NCBI GenBank assembly: GCA_934090935.1
Contig: CAKOKD010000002.1
Span: 140,287 to 204,286 of the forward strand
DNA from: an uncultured Bacilli bacterium
GTDB lineage: Bacteria > Bacillota_I > Bacilli_A > RF39 > UBA660
Direction: 5' to 3'
DNA length: 64,000 bases
Below, piece by piece: positions 28,701 through 36,104 of the stretch. Below the pieces are notes generated by a model. It did not search any database. It saw only the letters and a list, made by a program, of their open reading frames with translations, and was not told the DNA's origin. The translations under genes and the position numbers were made by a program. Each line of letters starts with the position of its first letter. The first letter of the stretch is position 1.

Positions 28701-28858
28701 ATCATTTCACTGGTAATATTCCACTTTCAGCAGCATTAAAAATAAATCATGCGCTTATATTGGTTGCTTTATCGATTATATTAACTTTAATCGGAGGACT
28801 TATTCCAGCAAAATCAGCATCTAAAAAAGATCCAGTAGAAGCTTTAAGAAGCGAATAA
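25727..28858 (+). CDS. ABC transporter, fused ATPase and FtsX-type permease (MacB-like)
   Basis: A 1043-residue fusion. The ATPase fills residues 1-225: Walker A G-P-S-G-S-G-K-T-T (38-46), Q-loop F-Q-S-Y-N-L, signature L-S-G-G-Q (about 142), Walker B I-I-L-A-D-E-P and H-loop V-T-H. It belongs to the LolD/MacB/YknY branch. A first membrane helix lies at about 263-288, then an extracellular region of about 600 residues, then three membrane helices (about 905-1035) with the FtsX domain Y-E-R-T-K-E-I-G-I-L-R-A-I-G-A and the end K-K-D-P-V-E-A-L-R-S-E. This architecture fits mechanotransmission transporters that act on peptides, lipoproteins or antibiotics; the substrate is unknown. Its last 129 codons are duplicated at 29689-30078. 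Confidence 0.93.
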   Translation: MLEIKNITKIYKTYGLEQKALDKVSINFRKSEFVSILGPSGSGKTTLLNIIGGLDKYTSGDLIINGVSTKKYNDRDWDTYRNHKVGFVFQSYNLITHQTVLKNVELALTLSGVSKKVIREKAIKALDAVGLSKHINKKPNQLSGGQMQRVAIARALVNDPDIILADEPTGALDSDTSVQIMELLKNISKDKLVVMVTHNPELAQNYSSRIINIKDGKLLSDTNPYDYKKEEKDNRVLKRTKMSFFTALTLSFNNLMTKKGRTILVSIAGSIGIIGIALILAVSTGFQNYVDSIQEDTLTSYPLTIMQESSDITSILLSMRSGEKSSESTDEVTEEQYITNMLSSVSTNDLKSFKAYLEKNMNEIKDDVANIQYSYSVDPNIYTIDATKKLSKVNPSNLFTSMMGGNALISSYSSMASVYSSMVDDISEVTKDYDVLAGHWPTAYDEMVIVLSEKNTISDLLVYSLGLRDTSELSKMVNSIMSGEEVDIKHDPLKFSYEDLMGVDLRLVLPTDTYKYNKKYDVYEDMSEDETFMKKVYEKATKLKIVGVVSAKEGVTSTSLNPGVVYTNALIDYIINQTKDTDIVKKQLKNSEIDVFSGNRFDKENNKYDFSFEDLVKVDEEKLKNAFGGKIDSSAIENKTKKAISEIESSISVDTTPAKTLFESNLKTFMNDALSVDFQEDKIDELVISYFNKDDVVSKLKNMEKTYLIPVDTLKSSYSALIKGLLNAYSSAYKVYLSGVGKTYDGKVLIISDLKNTVISSYLESALIKETEEKLASLMTEAKVKSEVLTKVGNLTNDLANSFASSFNIDASKIASAFTLNFSEDELTRVVSAMMSKTETTQKTNLIKLGYQDKEEPTYISFYFNSFDGKEHFLSFIDEYNKKSDEDKKINYSDTTGILMSSVKTIVNAVSYVLIAFVSISLVVSSIMIGVITYISVYERTKEIGILRAIGASKGNISSIFNAETFIIGLLSGLFGIGISYAFIPIINSVIHHFTGNIPLSAALKINHALILVALSIILTLIGGLIPAKSASKKDPVEALRSE
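28471..28858. repeat. Repeat partner of the truncated copy at 29689-30078
   Basis: This is the 3' end of the full ABC gene, about 97% identical in DNA to the downstream fragment and in the same orientation. The direct repeats flank the 229-residue gene and could delete it by recombination. Confidence 0.9.
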
Positions 28859-28884
28859 AAAACATTATTTATAAGGAGAAAGTT

Positions 28885-29574
28885 ATGAAAAAAATATATT
28901 ACATAATTATTATATTACTTTTAACAACACTTATTTTATTTACAAATTATAAAGTTTTAAAAGGAAATCAAGAAAATACTAATAGTAAAAAAATAGTACT
29001 TAAACTTAACCATGATGATACAAAAACGTTAGATTATAAAGACACTGAAGCAATTGTTTTAGAAAATAAAATCACTGATATGAAGTTTGATTTAAAAGAA
29101 GAAATAGATTATCACTTTTATGACAAAGAAAAATATTATGATAATTTAAAAATATTTCTGGATTACATACAAAAGAACTTTAATATTGAAATCAACAATA
29201 AATGGAAGGTTCAAATTAATAAAATATCTAATGATTATGGATTAGTAAGATTTGTATATTATATAAATGGATATATTGGCACTAATAAAGCAATCACATT
29301 TTCAGTAAACGATAAAAAAGTTGAAAAAGTATATTATTCTTTTATTAATGAAAACCTAGATGAATCAGTAATAATAAATAAAGTTAAAAAATTTAAAAAT
29401 AATATAGTTCAAGAAAAAAAGAAATTAAATAAAGATGAAACTTTAATAGAAGAAAAAACAACATATGACTATAATTACCGAACAAATAAAATCACATATA
29501 CATATTGCCTATACTTTCAAAATGGATATGGAATTATAAATAATGATTATTGTTCTATATATTTCTTACATTAA
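28885..29574 (+). CDS. Unknown protein with N-terminal membrane anchor
   Basis: A 229-residue protein that I do not recognise. Residues 3-22 are one hydrophobic helix after a Lys-rich start, with no lipobox Cys, so it is a signal anchor and the rest is probably extracellular. The body is Lys/Asn/Tyr-rich and strongly biased to AT-rich codons. It lies 26 bp after the ABC transporter with ribosome site AAGGAGAA, so it is probably cotranscribed and may act with the transporter. A strong terminator follows. Confidence 0.68.
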   Translation: MKKIYYIIIILLLTTLILFTNYKVLKGNQENTNSKKIVLKLNHDDTKTLDYKDTEAIVLENKITDMKFDLKEEIDYHFYDKEKYYDNLKIFLDYIQKNFNIEINNKWKVQINKISNDYGLVRFVYYINGYIGTNKAITFSVNDKKVEKVYYSFINENLDESVIINKVKKFKNNIVQEKKKLNKDETLIEEKTTYDYNYRTNKITYTYCLYFQNGYGIINNDYCSIYFLH

Positions 29575-29599
29575 AAACACCAAAATTGGTGTTTTTTTT
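29573..29599 (+). terminator. Rho-independent terminator
   Basis: AAAAACACCA, loop AAAT, TGGTGTTTTT and more T, just after the 229-residue gene. Confidence 0.88.
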
Positions 29600-29685
29600 A
29601 TTGCAAATGTGGTATTATAAAATAAGAATAAGATAGAAGGAATATATACGAAAAAAGGAACACTCATGTTATTATTAATGGTAAA

Positions 29686-30078
29686 TTGATAGCGTTTGTC
29701 TCTATTTCTCTTGTTGTATCAAGCATTATGATAGGAGTAATAACTTACATTTCTGTTTATGAAAGAACAAAAGAAATTGGTATATTAAGAGCAATTGGAG
29801 CATCTAAAGGAAATATATCTTCAATATTCAACGCTGAAACATTTATTATTGGGCTTTTGTCAGGTCTTTTTGGAATAGGCATATCCTATGCATTTATTCC
29901 AATAATAAACTCGGTTATTCATCATTTCACAGGTAATATTCCACTTTCAGCAGCATTAAAAATAAATCATGCCCTTATATTGGTTGCTTTATCGATTATA
30001 TTAACTTTAATCGGAGGACTTATACCAGCAAAATCAGCTTCCAAAAAAGATCCAGTAGAAGCTTTAAGAAGCGAATAG
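29686..30078 (+). pseudogene. Truncated duplicate of the ABC transporter permease C terminus
   Basis: From 29689 to the stop, the encoded 129 residues are identical to the last 129 residues of the ABC transporter at 25727-28858. The two DNA copies differ at 13 codons, every difference being a synonymous third-position change, plus TAA versus TAG at the stop. The upstream part of the gene is missing. The only possible start is a TTG with no ribosome site, and an ATG at 29666 is out of frame. A noncoding remnant is the most likely reading. The pattern says a full-length paralogue existed under protein-level selection and was truncated recently, or that the fragment is still used. The stop is eight bases from the next gene. 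Confidence 0.85.
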
Positions 30079-30086
30079 GAGGAACT

Positions 30087-30923
30087 ATGTTAATATATAA
30101 AAATACCTTTGAAAATATCAAAACTATTGGTATTGATTTTCCAGTAGAAGATCAATTTTATGCGGATGAATCATGTGCAATTGTTGCAGATGGAATCACA
30201 AGAGATCCAATTGGTTTACCCGATTTTTCTGTAGTTAGTGAAAATGAAGTCTTAAAAAATTATCCTAGGCCAAGTGGAGCCGAACTAGCTGCAAAAGAAA
30301 TATGTACACATTTTCAATCTATAAATGGTTCTTTAAAAGAAAGACTCACATCTTGTAATGATGCAGTAAAAAATCTAAATGATAAGTATATTAAAGAATG
30401 TGACTACCTTGAAAACGATTATTACGGGTCCGTTGCTGCTTGCATAGAATTTCAAGAAGATATCCTAAAATATGCATATATATGTGACTGTGGTGTAATA
30501 GTATACGATGAAAATGGAAATATCAAATTTCAAACAATCGATGATAAAAAAGTCCACAGTGATCCTTACAAAAGCAAGTCCAATCTTCCTCCATGGTATT
30601 TGCCTGAATGCCGTAGAATAGTTAGAAGTGAGTGGAGAAATAATCCAAATAATATAGTAGATGGTAAATGTGTATCTTTTGGAGCTTTAACTGGAGAAAA
30701 AACAGCTATAGAGTTTATTAAATCTGGTGAGGTGCCATTAATAAAAAATGACTCAATAATCGTCTACAGTGATGGCTTCTCTGAATTTTTACATGAAGAA
30801 GAATTTATCAAAAATATTCTTGATTTTAATTCAAAAAAATTTGAAAACTATATTGATAAAAAATCAAGAGAAGATTCATCAAGATATGGAAAAGAAAAGA
30901 CCTTAGTACTTTATAGATATTAA
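30087..30923 (+). CDS. PP2C-like Ser/Thr protein phosphatase
   Basis: A 278-residue cytoplasmic protein. The metal-binding motifs of PP2C phosphatases can be traced: D-E-x-x-x-x-V-A-D-G-I near residues 27-36, C-D-C-G-V-I (in place of G-D-S) near residue 133, and V-Y-S-D-G-F-S-E near residue 226. A final aspartate is not obvious, because the end reads R-Y-G-K-E-K-T-L. Some metal ligands are therefore divergent and activity is uncertain. The start follows AGGAGG. It lies between the truncated ABC fragment and a GNAT-fusion gene, 18 bp from the latter, so the two probably form an operon. No kinase gene is nearby. Confidence 0.65.
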   Translation: MLIYKNTFENIKTIGIDFPVEDQFYADESCAIVADGITRDPIGLPDFSVVSENEVLKNYPRPSGAELAAKEICTHFQSINGSLKERLTSCNDAVKNLNDKYIKECDYLENDYYGSVAACIEFQEDILKYAYICDCGVIVYDENGNIKFQTIDDKKVHSDPYKSKSNLPPWYLPECRRIVRSEWRNNPNNIVDGKCVSFGALTGEKTAIEFIKSGEVPLIKNDSIIVYSDGFSEFLHEEEFIKNILDFNSKKFENYIDKKSREDSSRYGKEKTLVLYRY

Positions 30924-30941
30924 AAAGAGGAGTGAATTTAA

Positions 30942-32099
30942 GTGGGGAAATTATATTTAAAAGAAATAAACAAAAATGATCTTTATTTATTGGATAAATA
31001 TAATGAAGATATTTTAAGTCATCAATTAAAACCTAGCATAATTAGTGATAATTTTGTTGATTGGATACAAAAAATGGAAGCATCTCGTTCTGATTCTACT
31101 AAAGTACATTTCTTTCCATATTTTTTGATGCTTGATGATATACCAATTGGGATGCCAATAATAAAAACAAACATTGATGTTGATGAGTTTTGGTTAAAAT
31201 ATGGAGGAAACATTAGTTACGTTATATCTCCTAGCTATAGAAGAAAAGGTTATGGTACTAAGTGTTTACATTTGGTTTTAGAAGAATGTCTTCGCCTTGG
31301 TTTAACAAAAGCATTTTTAACATGTGATGCAAGAAATACAGGTTCATTTAAGATTATTCAAAACAACTATGGAATTCTTGAAAATTCATTTATTGATAAT
31401 AGAGCACATTTAGGAACGTTAAATTATCGATTCTCAATAGATATTCCTTCTTCTTTAAAACAATATGAGAATAAATATCCACCAAATCGTCCAACATTAA
31501 ATGAGTTGTGTAATTTAGATAGGACTGACGTTTCAAGCTTTTTGATTAATGCAAAACAAAGTGAGATAGATAAAGAAAAACACATCTTGTCATTAGATGA
31601 AAACACGTTTGATTATATAGTAGAAATACACACTAAATATGTGAGCGAATTTAAATATGATGAGCACGGTTTAGTGGATGAGTTTTCAAGAACAGTAGGA
31701 GATATAATAAAATCAAACACATTCTACGGAAACAACGAAGTCGCTTTAGTATTTTCTTCTTTATTAAGAGAAAATGGTATTCCAACTATATGCATATTTG
31801 CAAGTAACATAGAAACAAAAGAAACACGCACATTTCTCGAGATATATTTAAATAATAAATGGTTCTTATTTGATCCTTTTGATGCTAAATTATATCTTAA
31901 TTATGATTATAATAATTTATGTTTGCCAAATAATTACTATGTTTATAGAAAATCTTTAAACAATTTCAATTTTGGTATTTCCACAAAAGAAGAAATGAAG
32001 AAACTTATAGGTGCATTTGCTGATATTTATAACAATCCTCAATACGAATGTATTGAATTAGATAATTTAAAAGAAATAGAAAATAAAAAAAATTTGTAA
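30942..32099 (+). CDS. GNAT acetyltransferase fused to a degenerate transglutaminase-like domain
   Basis: A 385-residue protein with two domains. Residues 1-165 are a GNAT fold: I-S-Y-V-I-S-P-S-Y-R-R-K-G-Y-G-T-K holds the acetyl-CoA P-loop, followed by C-D-A-R-N-T-G-S. Residues 225-350 resemble a transglutaminase/protease core, with L-L-R-E-N-G-I-P and the final W-F-L-F-D-P-F-D. The catalytic Cys is replaced (G-N-N-E where G-x-C-x is expected) and the His position before the D motif reads R-T-F-L-E. The second domain is probably a binding module and not an enzyme. The start is GTG 30942 behind AAGAGGAG. The acetylation target is unknown. Confidence 0.65.
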   Translation: MGKLYLKEINKNDLYLLDKYNEDILSHQLKPSIISDNFVDWIQKMEASRSDSTKVHFFPYFLMLDDIPIGMPIIKTNIDVDEFWLKYGGNISYVISPSYRRKGYGTKCLHLVLEECLRLGLTKAFLTCDARNTGSFKIIQNNYGILENSFIDNRAHLGTLNYRFSIDIPSSLKQYENKYPPNRPTLNELCNLDRTDVSSFLINAKQSEIDKEKHILSLDENTFDYIVEIHTKYVSEFKYDEHGLVDEFSRTVGDIIKSNTFYGNNEVALVFSSLLRENGIPTICIFASNIETKETRTFLEIYLNNKWFLFDPFDAKLYLNYDYNNLCLPNNYYVYRKSLNNFNFGISTKEEMKKLIGAFADIYNNPQYECIELDNLKEIENKKNL

Positions 32100-32123
32100 A
32101 CTAAGCGTTTGCAAATTTTTTTT
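32086..32123 (+). terminator. Rho-independent terminator
   Basis: AAATTTGTAAAC against GTTTGCAAATTT with one G-T pair and a T run, covering the stop of the GNAT-fusion gene. Confidence 0.75.
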
Positions 32124-32137
32124 GCAAAAATAGTAAA

Positions 32138-32615
32138 TTTTTTTGAAATGACTTGAAAATCGGGGGGGGTATTATAAAATAAAAAAGTAAGATGCGAAGG
32201 TGTAGAAATGAAAAAGACGACAATAATGCTAGTTACTGTTTTATTTATGATAATAGGATATGCGGCATATAATGCAACAGTAAATATATATGGATTAGGT
32301 AAGATATCAGAAAACATAAGTGACTTTAAAGTGTATTTAAATAATTTAAAAGTAAATGATAAAGAAAATACAGGAATAAATGATGCAAAGGATGAATTTA
32401 CAATAGATAATATAAATGGAAATATAAGTATAGATATAGTAAATGATTCAACAGAATATGATACAGAAAGCTATCTTGAATGTGAAAGCAATGTAACACC
32501 AGATAAAACCGAATGGACATTTGATTATACTGGTGCTGAACAAACATTTACAGCGCCAGTAAGTGGAACATACAAGCTTGAAACATGGGGAGCACAAGGT
32601 GGTGGAAATAGTACT
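32138..32615. repeat. Dispersed repeat, copy 2 (G8 promoter plus N-terminal coding region)
   Basis: Matches the region from 13350: same TTGAAA elements, same G8, same -10 and ribosome site, and nearly the same first 135 codons. A second shared block, about 33220-33470, matches 14450-14705. Between the blocks the two genes differ, so the similarity is mosaic. Confidence 0.85.
32143..32180 (+). promoter_or_regulatory. Candidate phase-variable promoter with G8 tract, copy 2
   Basis: TTGAAA at 32143-32148 and 32153-32158, eight G at 32162-32169, and the -10 candidates TATTAT, TATAAA and TAAAAT at 32170-32180. The layout is base-for-base that of the copy at 13357. Both copies have the same tract length here, which would place both genes in the same expression state in this clone. 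Confidence 0.7.
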
Positions 32616-34691
32616 TATATTGGAGGATATGGTAGTTATTCTATTGGAAATACCACTTTATCAGTTGGGCAACTACTTTATTTAAATGTTGGTGGTAAAG
32701 GAGACTATTGTAGTGGAAATCTCTGTACTACAAAAGCTACATATAATGGTGGAGGATCTTGTAAAACTTTAAGTTATGATAAAGCCGGTGCGGTTTCTAC
32801 TTGTGGTTCAGGTGGAGGAGCAACGCATATAGCAATGACAGCAGGTTTGCTTTCAACCTTAGAAAATAAAAAAGATTATATTTTGATTGTCTCTGGTGGA
32901 GGCGGAGGATCCAATTATTGCAACAACTGGAATTATGCAAATGGTGGACATGCCGGAGGATATATTGGGGTTTCTTCAATTAATACCGGAGCAAAGGATT
33001 TTTCTAAGAATGGTGGTTCGAATGCGCAGGGAGGAACTCAAAATAGTGGCTATGCTTTTGGAATAGGAGGAACTTTTCTCACTGGCTACGATGCCAATGT
33101 AGGAGGTGGAGGTGGCTTCTATGGTGGGAAAAAATCAGGTATAAATGGAGCTGGTGGTGGTTCGGGTTATATTGGAAACACTTTACTAACCGAAAAATCA
33201 ATGTATTGCTATAACTGTTCTGAGTCTAGTGAAGAATCGACAAAAACTATAAGTACTACATGTACAAGTGCAACACCAACTGAAAACTGTGCAAAAGTCG
33301 GAAATGGATATGCACGTATAACTTTAACTTCAAGTAATGAAACAAAAAAAACATCAGTAGAACCGGTAACTATCGAAGCTCAAGATAGAAGAACAATAAC
33401 GTTAGAAAACATAAATACAAGCAACATGACTTGTAAATTAAAAGTTAACAAGATATCTAGAACAAATAAAGTGAAAAGCAACATAGCTTCAGCTCCTGAA
33501 TTAAGCGATGGATTAATACCAGTAACCATAAAAGATAATGGAGAAGTAACATATGCCGATATAACAAAAGAATGGTATTCATATGAGGATAAAGTTTGGG
33601 CGAATGCCGTAATACTAGAGAATAATGCAAACTATAAAGTAGGAGATACAATAAAAGAAAGTGATATTCAAAGTTATTTTGTATGGATACCAAGATATAG
33701 ATATAAGTTATTTAATGTAGATAATTATAGTTTAACAACAGTAGCAAGTGCATCTAAAGTAGAGAGCAAAGCACAAGAGATAGAGATTGAATTTGAAAGA
33801 AAAAACCAAAAAATTTCAAACGGAAGTAAAAATGGAGAGTGGTTGACTCACCCAGCATTTACAAGTTTTGATACAAATGGATTCTGGGTAGGAAAGTTTG
33901 AGACCGGATACAAAGGAGCAACATCAAAAACTGCTGCTCAAGTAAATTCAAATGATACAAGTAAAGTAACAATAAAACCAAATATATTTTCATGGAGAGG
34001 AATGAATGTAAAAAACATATTTGAAACAAGTTATAATTACAAACGTAATTTGGATTCACACATGATGAAGAATACTGAATGGGGAGCAGTAGCATATCTT
34101 TCACATTCAAAATATGGAATAGATAAAGAAATAAATATCAATAATAATTCGTCATATAAAACCGGCTACTCATCCTTACCAACATTAGATCAAAGTTCAA
34201 ATCCGGGAACATCTGGAGACGGAGAAAATTATAATCAACCATACAATACTAGTATTGGTTATCTTGCCTCAACAACAGGAAATATAAGTGGTGTATATGA
34301 TATGTCTGGTGGAGCATGGGAATATACATCATCATACATAAGTGGAAATGTAGGGTCAAGTGGATTTACAACTGCCACTCTTGCGAATTATGATACTAAA
34401 TATTTTGATTTGTATAATGCGTCTTCATCTGTAAGTTCTTATCAATATAGAATACTTGGCGATGCAACCGGAGAAATGGGCCCATTTTATAATTATAAAG
34501 AGAATGATGACGTATCATATTATCATAATAGTTGGTATAATGATTACTCACTTTTTATTGATTCTTCAAATCCATGGCTTGTTCGAAGTTGCCACTATAG
34601 CCATGGAATTCTTACAAGTCAATTTTCATTTAGCATGAATCCCGGAGGCACCGGTTCGTATCTTTCTTTCCGTATAGTTTTAACTCCATAA
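32208..34691 (+). CDS. Surface protein: glycine-rich domain plus FGE/C-type-lectin-like C-terminal domain
   Basis: An 827-residue paralogue of the protein at 13423. The signal/anchor helix (5-25), the spacer and the first Gly-rich domain (about 102-375) follow the same plan. From about residue 420 it diverges. Residues 450-827 form a different domain with W-Y-S-Y-E-D-K-V-W-A-N-A, F-V-W-I-P-R-Y, N-T-E-W-G-A-V-A-Y-L-S, and G-V-Y-D-M-S-G-G-A-W-E-Y-T. The last motif is the hallmark of the formylglycine-generating-enzyme/sulfatase-modifying fold, a C-type-lectin-like fold. The active-site Cys of true FGE is not apparent, so a binding role is more likely. The start ATG follows GAAGGTG. No sorting signal is seen. 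Confidence 0.82.
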   Translation: MKKTTIMLVTVLFMIIGYAAYNATVNIYGLGKISENISDFKVYLNNLKVNDKENTGINDAKDEFTIDNINGNISIDIVNDSTEYDTESYLECESNVTPDKTEWTFDYTGAEQTFTAPVSGTYKLETWGAQGGGNSTYIGGYGSYSIGNTTLSVGQLLYLNVGGKGDYCSGNLCTTKATYNGGGSCKTLSYDKAGAVSTCGSGGGATHIAMTAGLLSTLENKKDYILIVSGGGGGSNYCNNWNYANGGHAGGYIGVSSINTGAKDFSKNGGSNAQGGTQNSGYAFGIGGTFLTGYDANVGGGGGFYGGKKSGINGAGGGSGYIGNTLLTEKSMYCYNCSESSEESTKTISTTCTSATPTENCAKVGNGYARITLTSSNETKKTSVEPVTIEAQDRRTITLENINTSNMTCKLKVNKISRTNKVKSNIASAPELSDGLIPVTIKDNGEVTYADITKEWYSYEDKVWANAVILENNANYKVGDTIKESDIQSYFVWIPRYRYKLFNVDNYSLTTVASASKVESKAQEIEIEFERKNQKISNGSKNGEWLTHPAFTSFDTNGFWVGKFETGYKGATSKTAAQVNSNDTSKVTIKPNIFSWRGMNVKNIFETSYNYKRNLDSHMMKNTEWGAVAYLSHSKYGIDKEININNNSSYKTGYSSLPTLDQSSNPGTSGDGENYNQPYNTSIGYLASTTGNISGVYDMSGGAWEYTSSYISGNVGSSGFTTATLANYDTKYFDLYNASSSVSSYQYRILGDATGEMGPFYNYKENDDVSYYHNSWYNDYSLFIDSSNPWLVRSCHYSHGILTSQFSFSMNPGGTGSYLSFRIVLTP

Positions 34692-34700
34692 CACCATTTT

Positions 34701-34725
34701 AAATAACACAAAAGTGTTATTTTTT
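34701..34725 (+). terminator. Rho-independent terminator
   Basis: AAATAACAC, loop AAAA, GTGTTATTT and more T, ten bases after the Gly-rich gene. Confidence 0.9.
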
Positions 34726-34758
34726 CTTGTGCTTTCATATTATTTATTGGTGATATTT

Positions 34759-34992
34759 ATGTTTGATATAATACGTTCGTACTTTAAAGATGAAAAATAT
34801 TATGTTGTTTTGTTTAATGATGGTATTTATATTAAAAACTATAATAATATATTATCTTTAACCGATAATGAAGTTTTGGTTAATATAAACGAATCGATCT
34901 ATAAAATTAAAGGGAAGAATTTCATCTTATCTAAAACCGTTGGTCATGAACTTGTTGTTAATGGAAATATAGAAAGTATCGATAAAATATGA
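34759..34992 (+). CDS. yqfC: YqfC/YabP-family protein
   Basis: A 77-residue, mostly beta protein. The pattern I-K-N-Y-N-N-I-L-S-L-T-D-N-E-V, then I-K-G-K-N-F-I-L-S and H-E-L-V-V-N-G-N-I-E-S-I matches the YabP/YqfC family, in which G-N-I or G-x-I ends the domain. The start is ATG 34759 after GGTGAT; a GTG at 34714 falls in the preceding terminator. The stop overlaps the start of yqfD (ATGA). In Bacillus yqfC and yqfD are mother-cell sporulation genes upstream of the ybeY-era-recO block, and the order is the same here. Confidence 0.8.
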   Translation: MFDIIRSYFKDEKYYVVLFNDGIYIKNYNNILSLTDNEVLVNINESIYKIKGKNFILSKTVGHELVVNGNIESIDKI

Positions 34993-36104
34993 TTTTAATA
35001 CAAGTAAAAAATAATATAAAACTCTTTATAAAAAAGTGCTTAAAAATTGGTATAAATCTATATGATGTAAAATATTATAAGGATTATATCACTTGTAAAA
35101 TAGAAACTGATAATTTAAATGAGTTAGTTCAAAAATGTTATTTTTCAGATATAAAAATACTAAAATATTATGGAAAAAATATGATCAAAAGACATGTTAC
35201 AAGATATAAATTTGATTACTTGCTTCTATTTTTAAGCTTAATTGTTCTTTATTTGATAAGCAATGTCATTGTTTCAGTTGATATTAAACACGAAAACAAG
35301 AATTTAAGAAAAGAAATCAAGCAAATACTTGAAGAAAAAAACATAAAACCATATACCATAGCTTTAAGCGTTGGTAAATTAAATAAAATAAGTGATTCTA
35401 TTGTCAGAGAAAACAATGATACTTTAGAATGGTTAAGTATATATCGAAGTGGAATGAAATATATTATTTCTTTTGAAGAAAGAATCATCAAAAACGAAGT
35501 AAAAGAAGATGGATTTTGCAATATTGTTGCATCTAAATCGGGAGTTATAAAAAAAGTTATAACTTTCAATGGAGAGAATATTGTTGAAAGAGATAAAGTT
35601 GTAAATAAAGGTGATATCTTAATAAGTGGAACTATTAAAAAAGATGAAGAAATCAAGAAAAACGTCTGTGCAAGTGGAGAAGTTCTTGCTGAAGTTTGGT
35701 ATAAAGTCAACGTAAGTTATCCACTTAAGTATAAAACTGTTACCAAAACTAAGAAAAAACGTATTAATTTTAAATATAATGATAACTATTTTTATAAAAA
35801 ACATTATAAAAGTTATCAAGAGAAAGCATTGTTAAAACTTGGTTCATTTAAAATCATAAGAGAATACGAAACTAAAGAAGAAACAAAAAAATATACGCAT
35901 GATGAAGCGTTAAATAACGCCAAAGAATCAATAAAAACGGAAATTTTAAAAAAAACTTCCTCCAATAGTCAAATTCTTGATCAAAAAGTTTTGAAAGAAA
36001 GTGAATTTGATAGTAAAATAGAATTAGAGGTATTTGTAAGTGTTTTAGAAAATATTTCAAAACGTGAATACTTTGAGGAAAGTGATATAAATGATACCAA
36101 CTAA
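34989..36104 (+). CDS. yqfD: YqfD-family sporulation-associated membrane protein
   Basis: A 371-residue protein with a small N-terminal cytoplasmic domain (1-70), one membrane helix (about 78-97), and a long extracytoplasmic part. The layout and the segments E-x-L-S-I-Y-R-S-G, N-I-V-A-S-K-S-G-V-I and V-N-K-G-D-I-L-I-S-G-T-I are those of YqfD. It overlaps yqfC by four bases and the following vanZ-like gene by 14. In Bacillus this gene is under the mother-cell sigma E. Whether this organism sporulates is not shown by the window. The gene could be retained for another envelope role. Confidence 0.85.
   Translation: MILIQVKNNIKLFIKKCLKIGINLYDVKYYKDYITCKIETDNLNELVQKCYFSDIKILKYYGKNMIKRHVTRYKFDYLLLFLSLIVLYLISNVIVSVDIKHENKNLRKEIKQILEEKNIKPYTIALSVGKLNKISDSIVRENNDTLEWLSIYRSGMKYIISFEERIIKNEVKEDGFCNIVASKSGVIKKVITFNGENIVERDKVVNKGDILISGTIKKDEEIKKNVCASGEVLAEVWYKVNVSYPLKYKTVTKTKKKRINFKYNDNYFYKKHYKSYQEKALLKLGSFKIIREYETKEETKKYTHDEALNNAKESIKTEILKKTSSNSQILDQKVLKESEFDSKIELEVFVSVLENISKREYFEESDINDTN

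Noticed and set aside
29666..29688. ATG at 29666 as start of the ABC-tail fragment
   Set aside because: It is out of frame and reaches a stop after seven codons; the TTG at 29686 has no ribosome site. I call the fragment a pseudogene.
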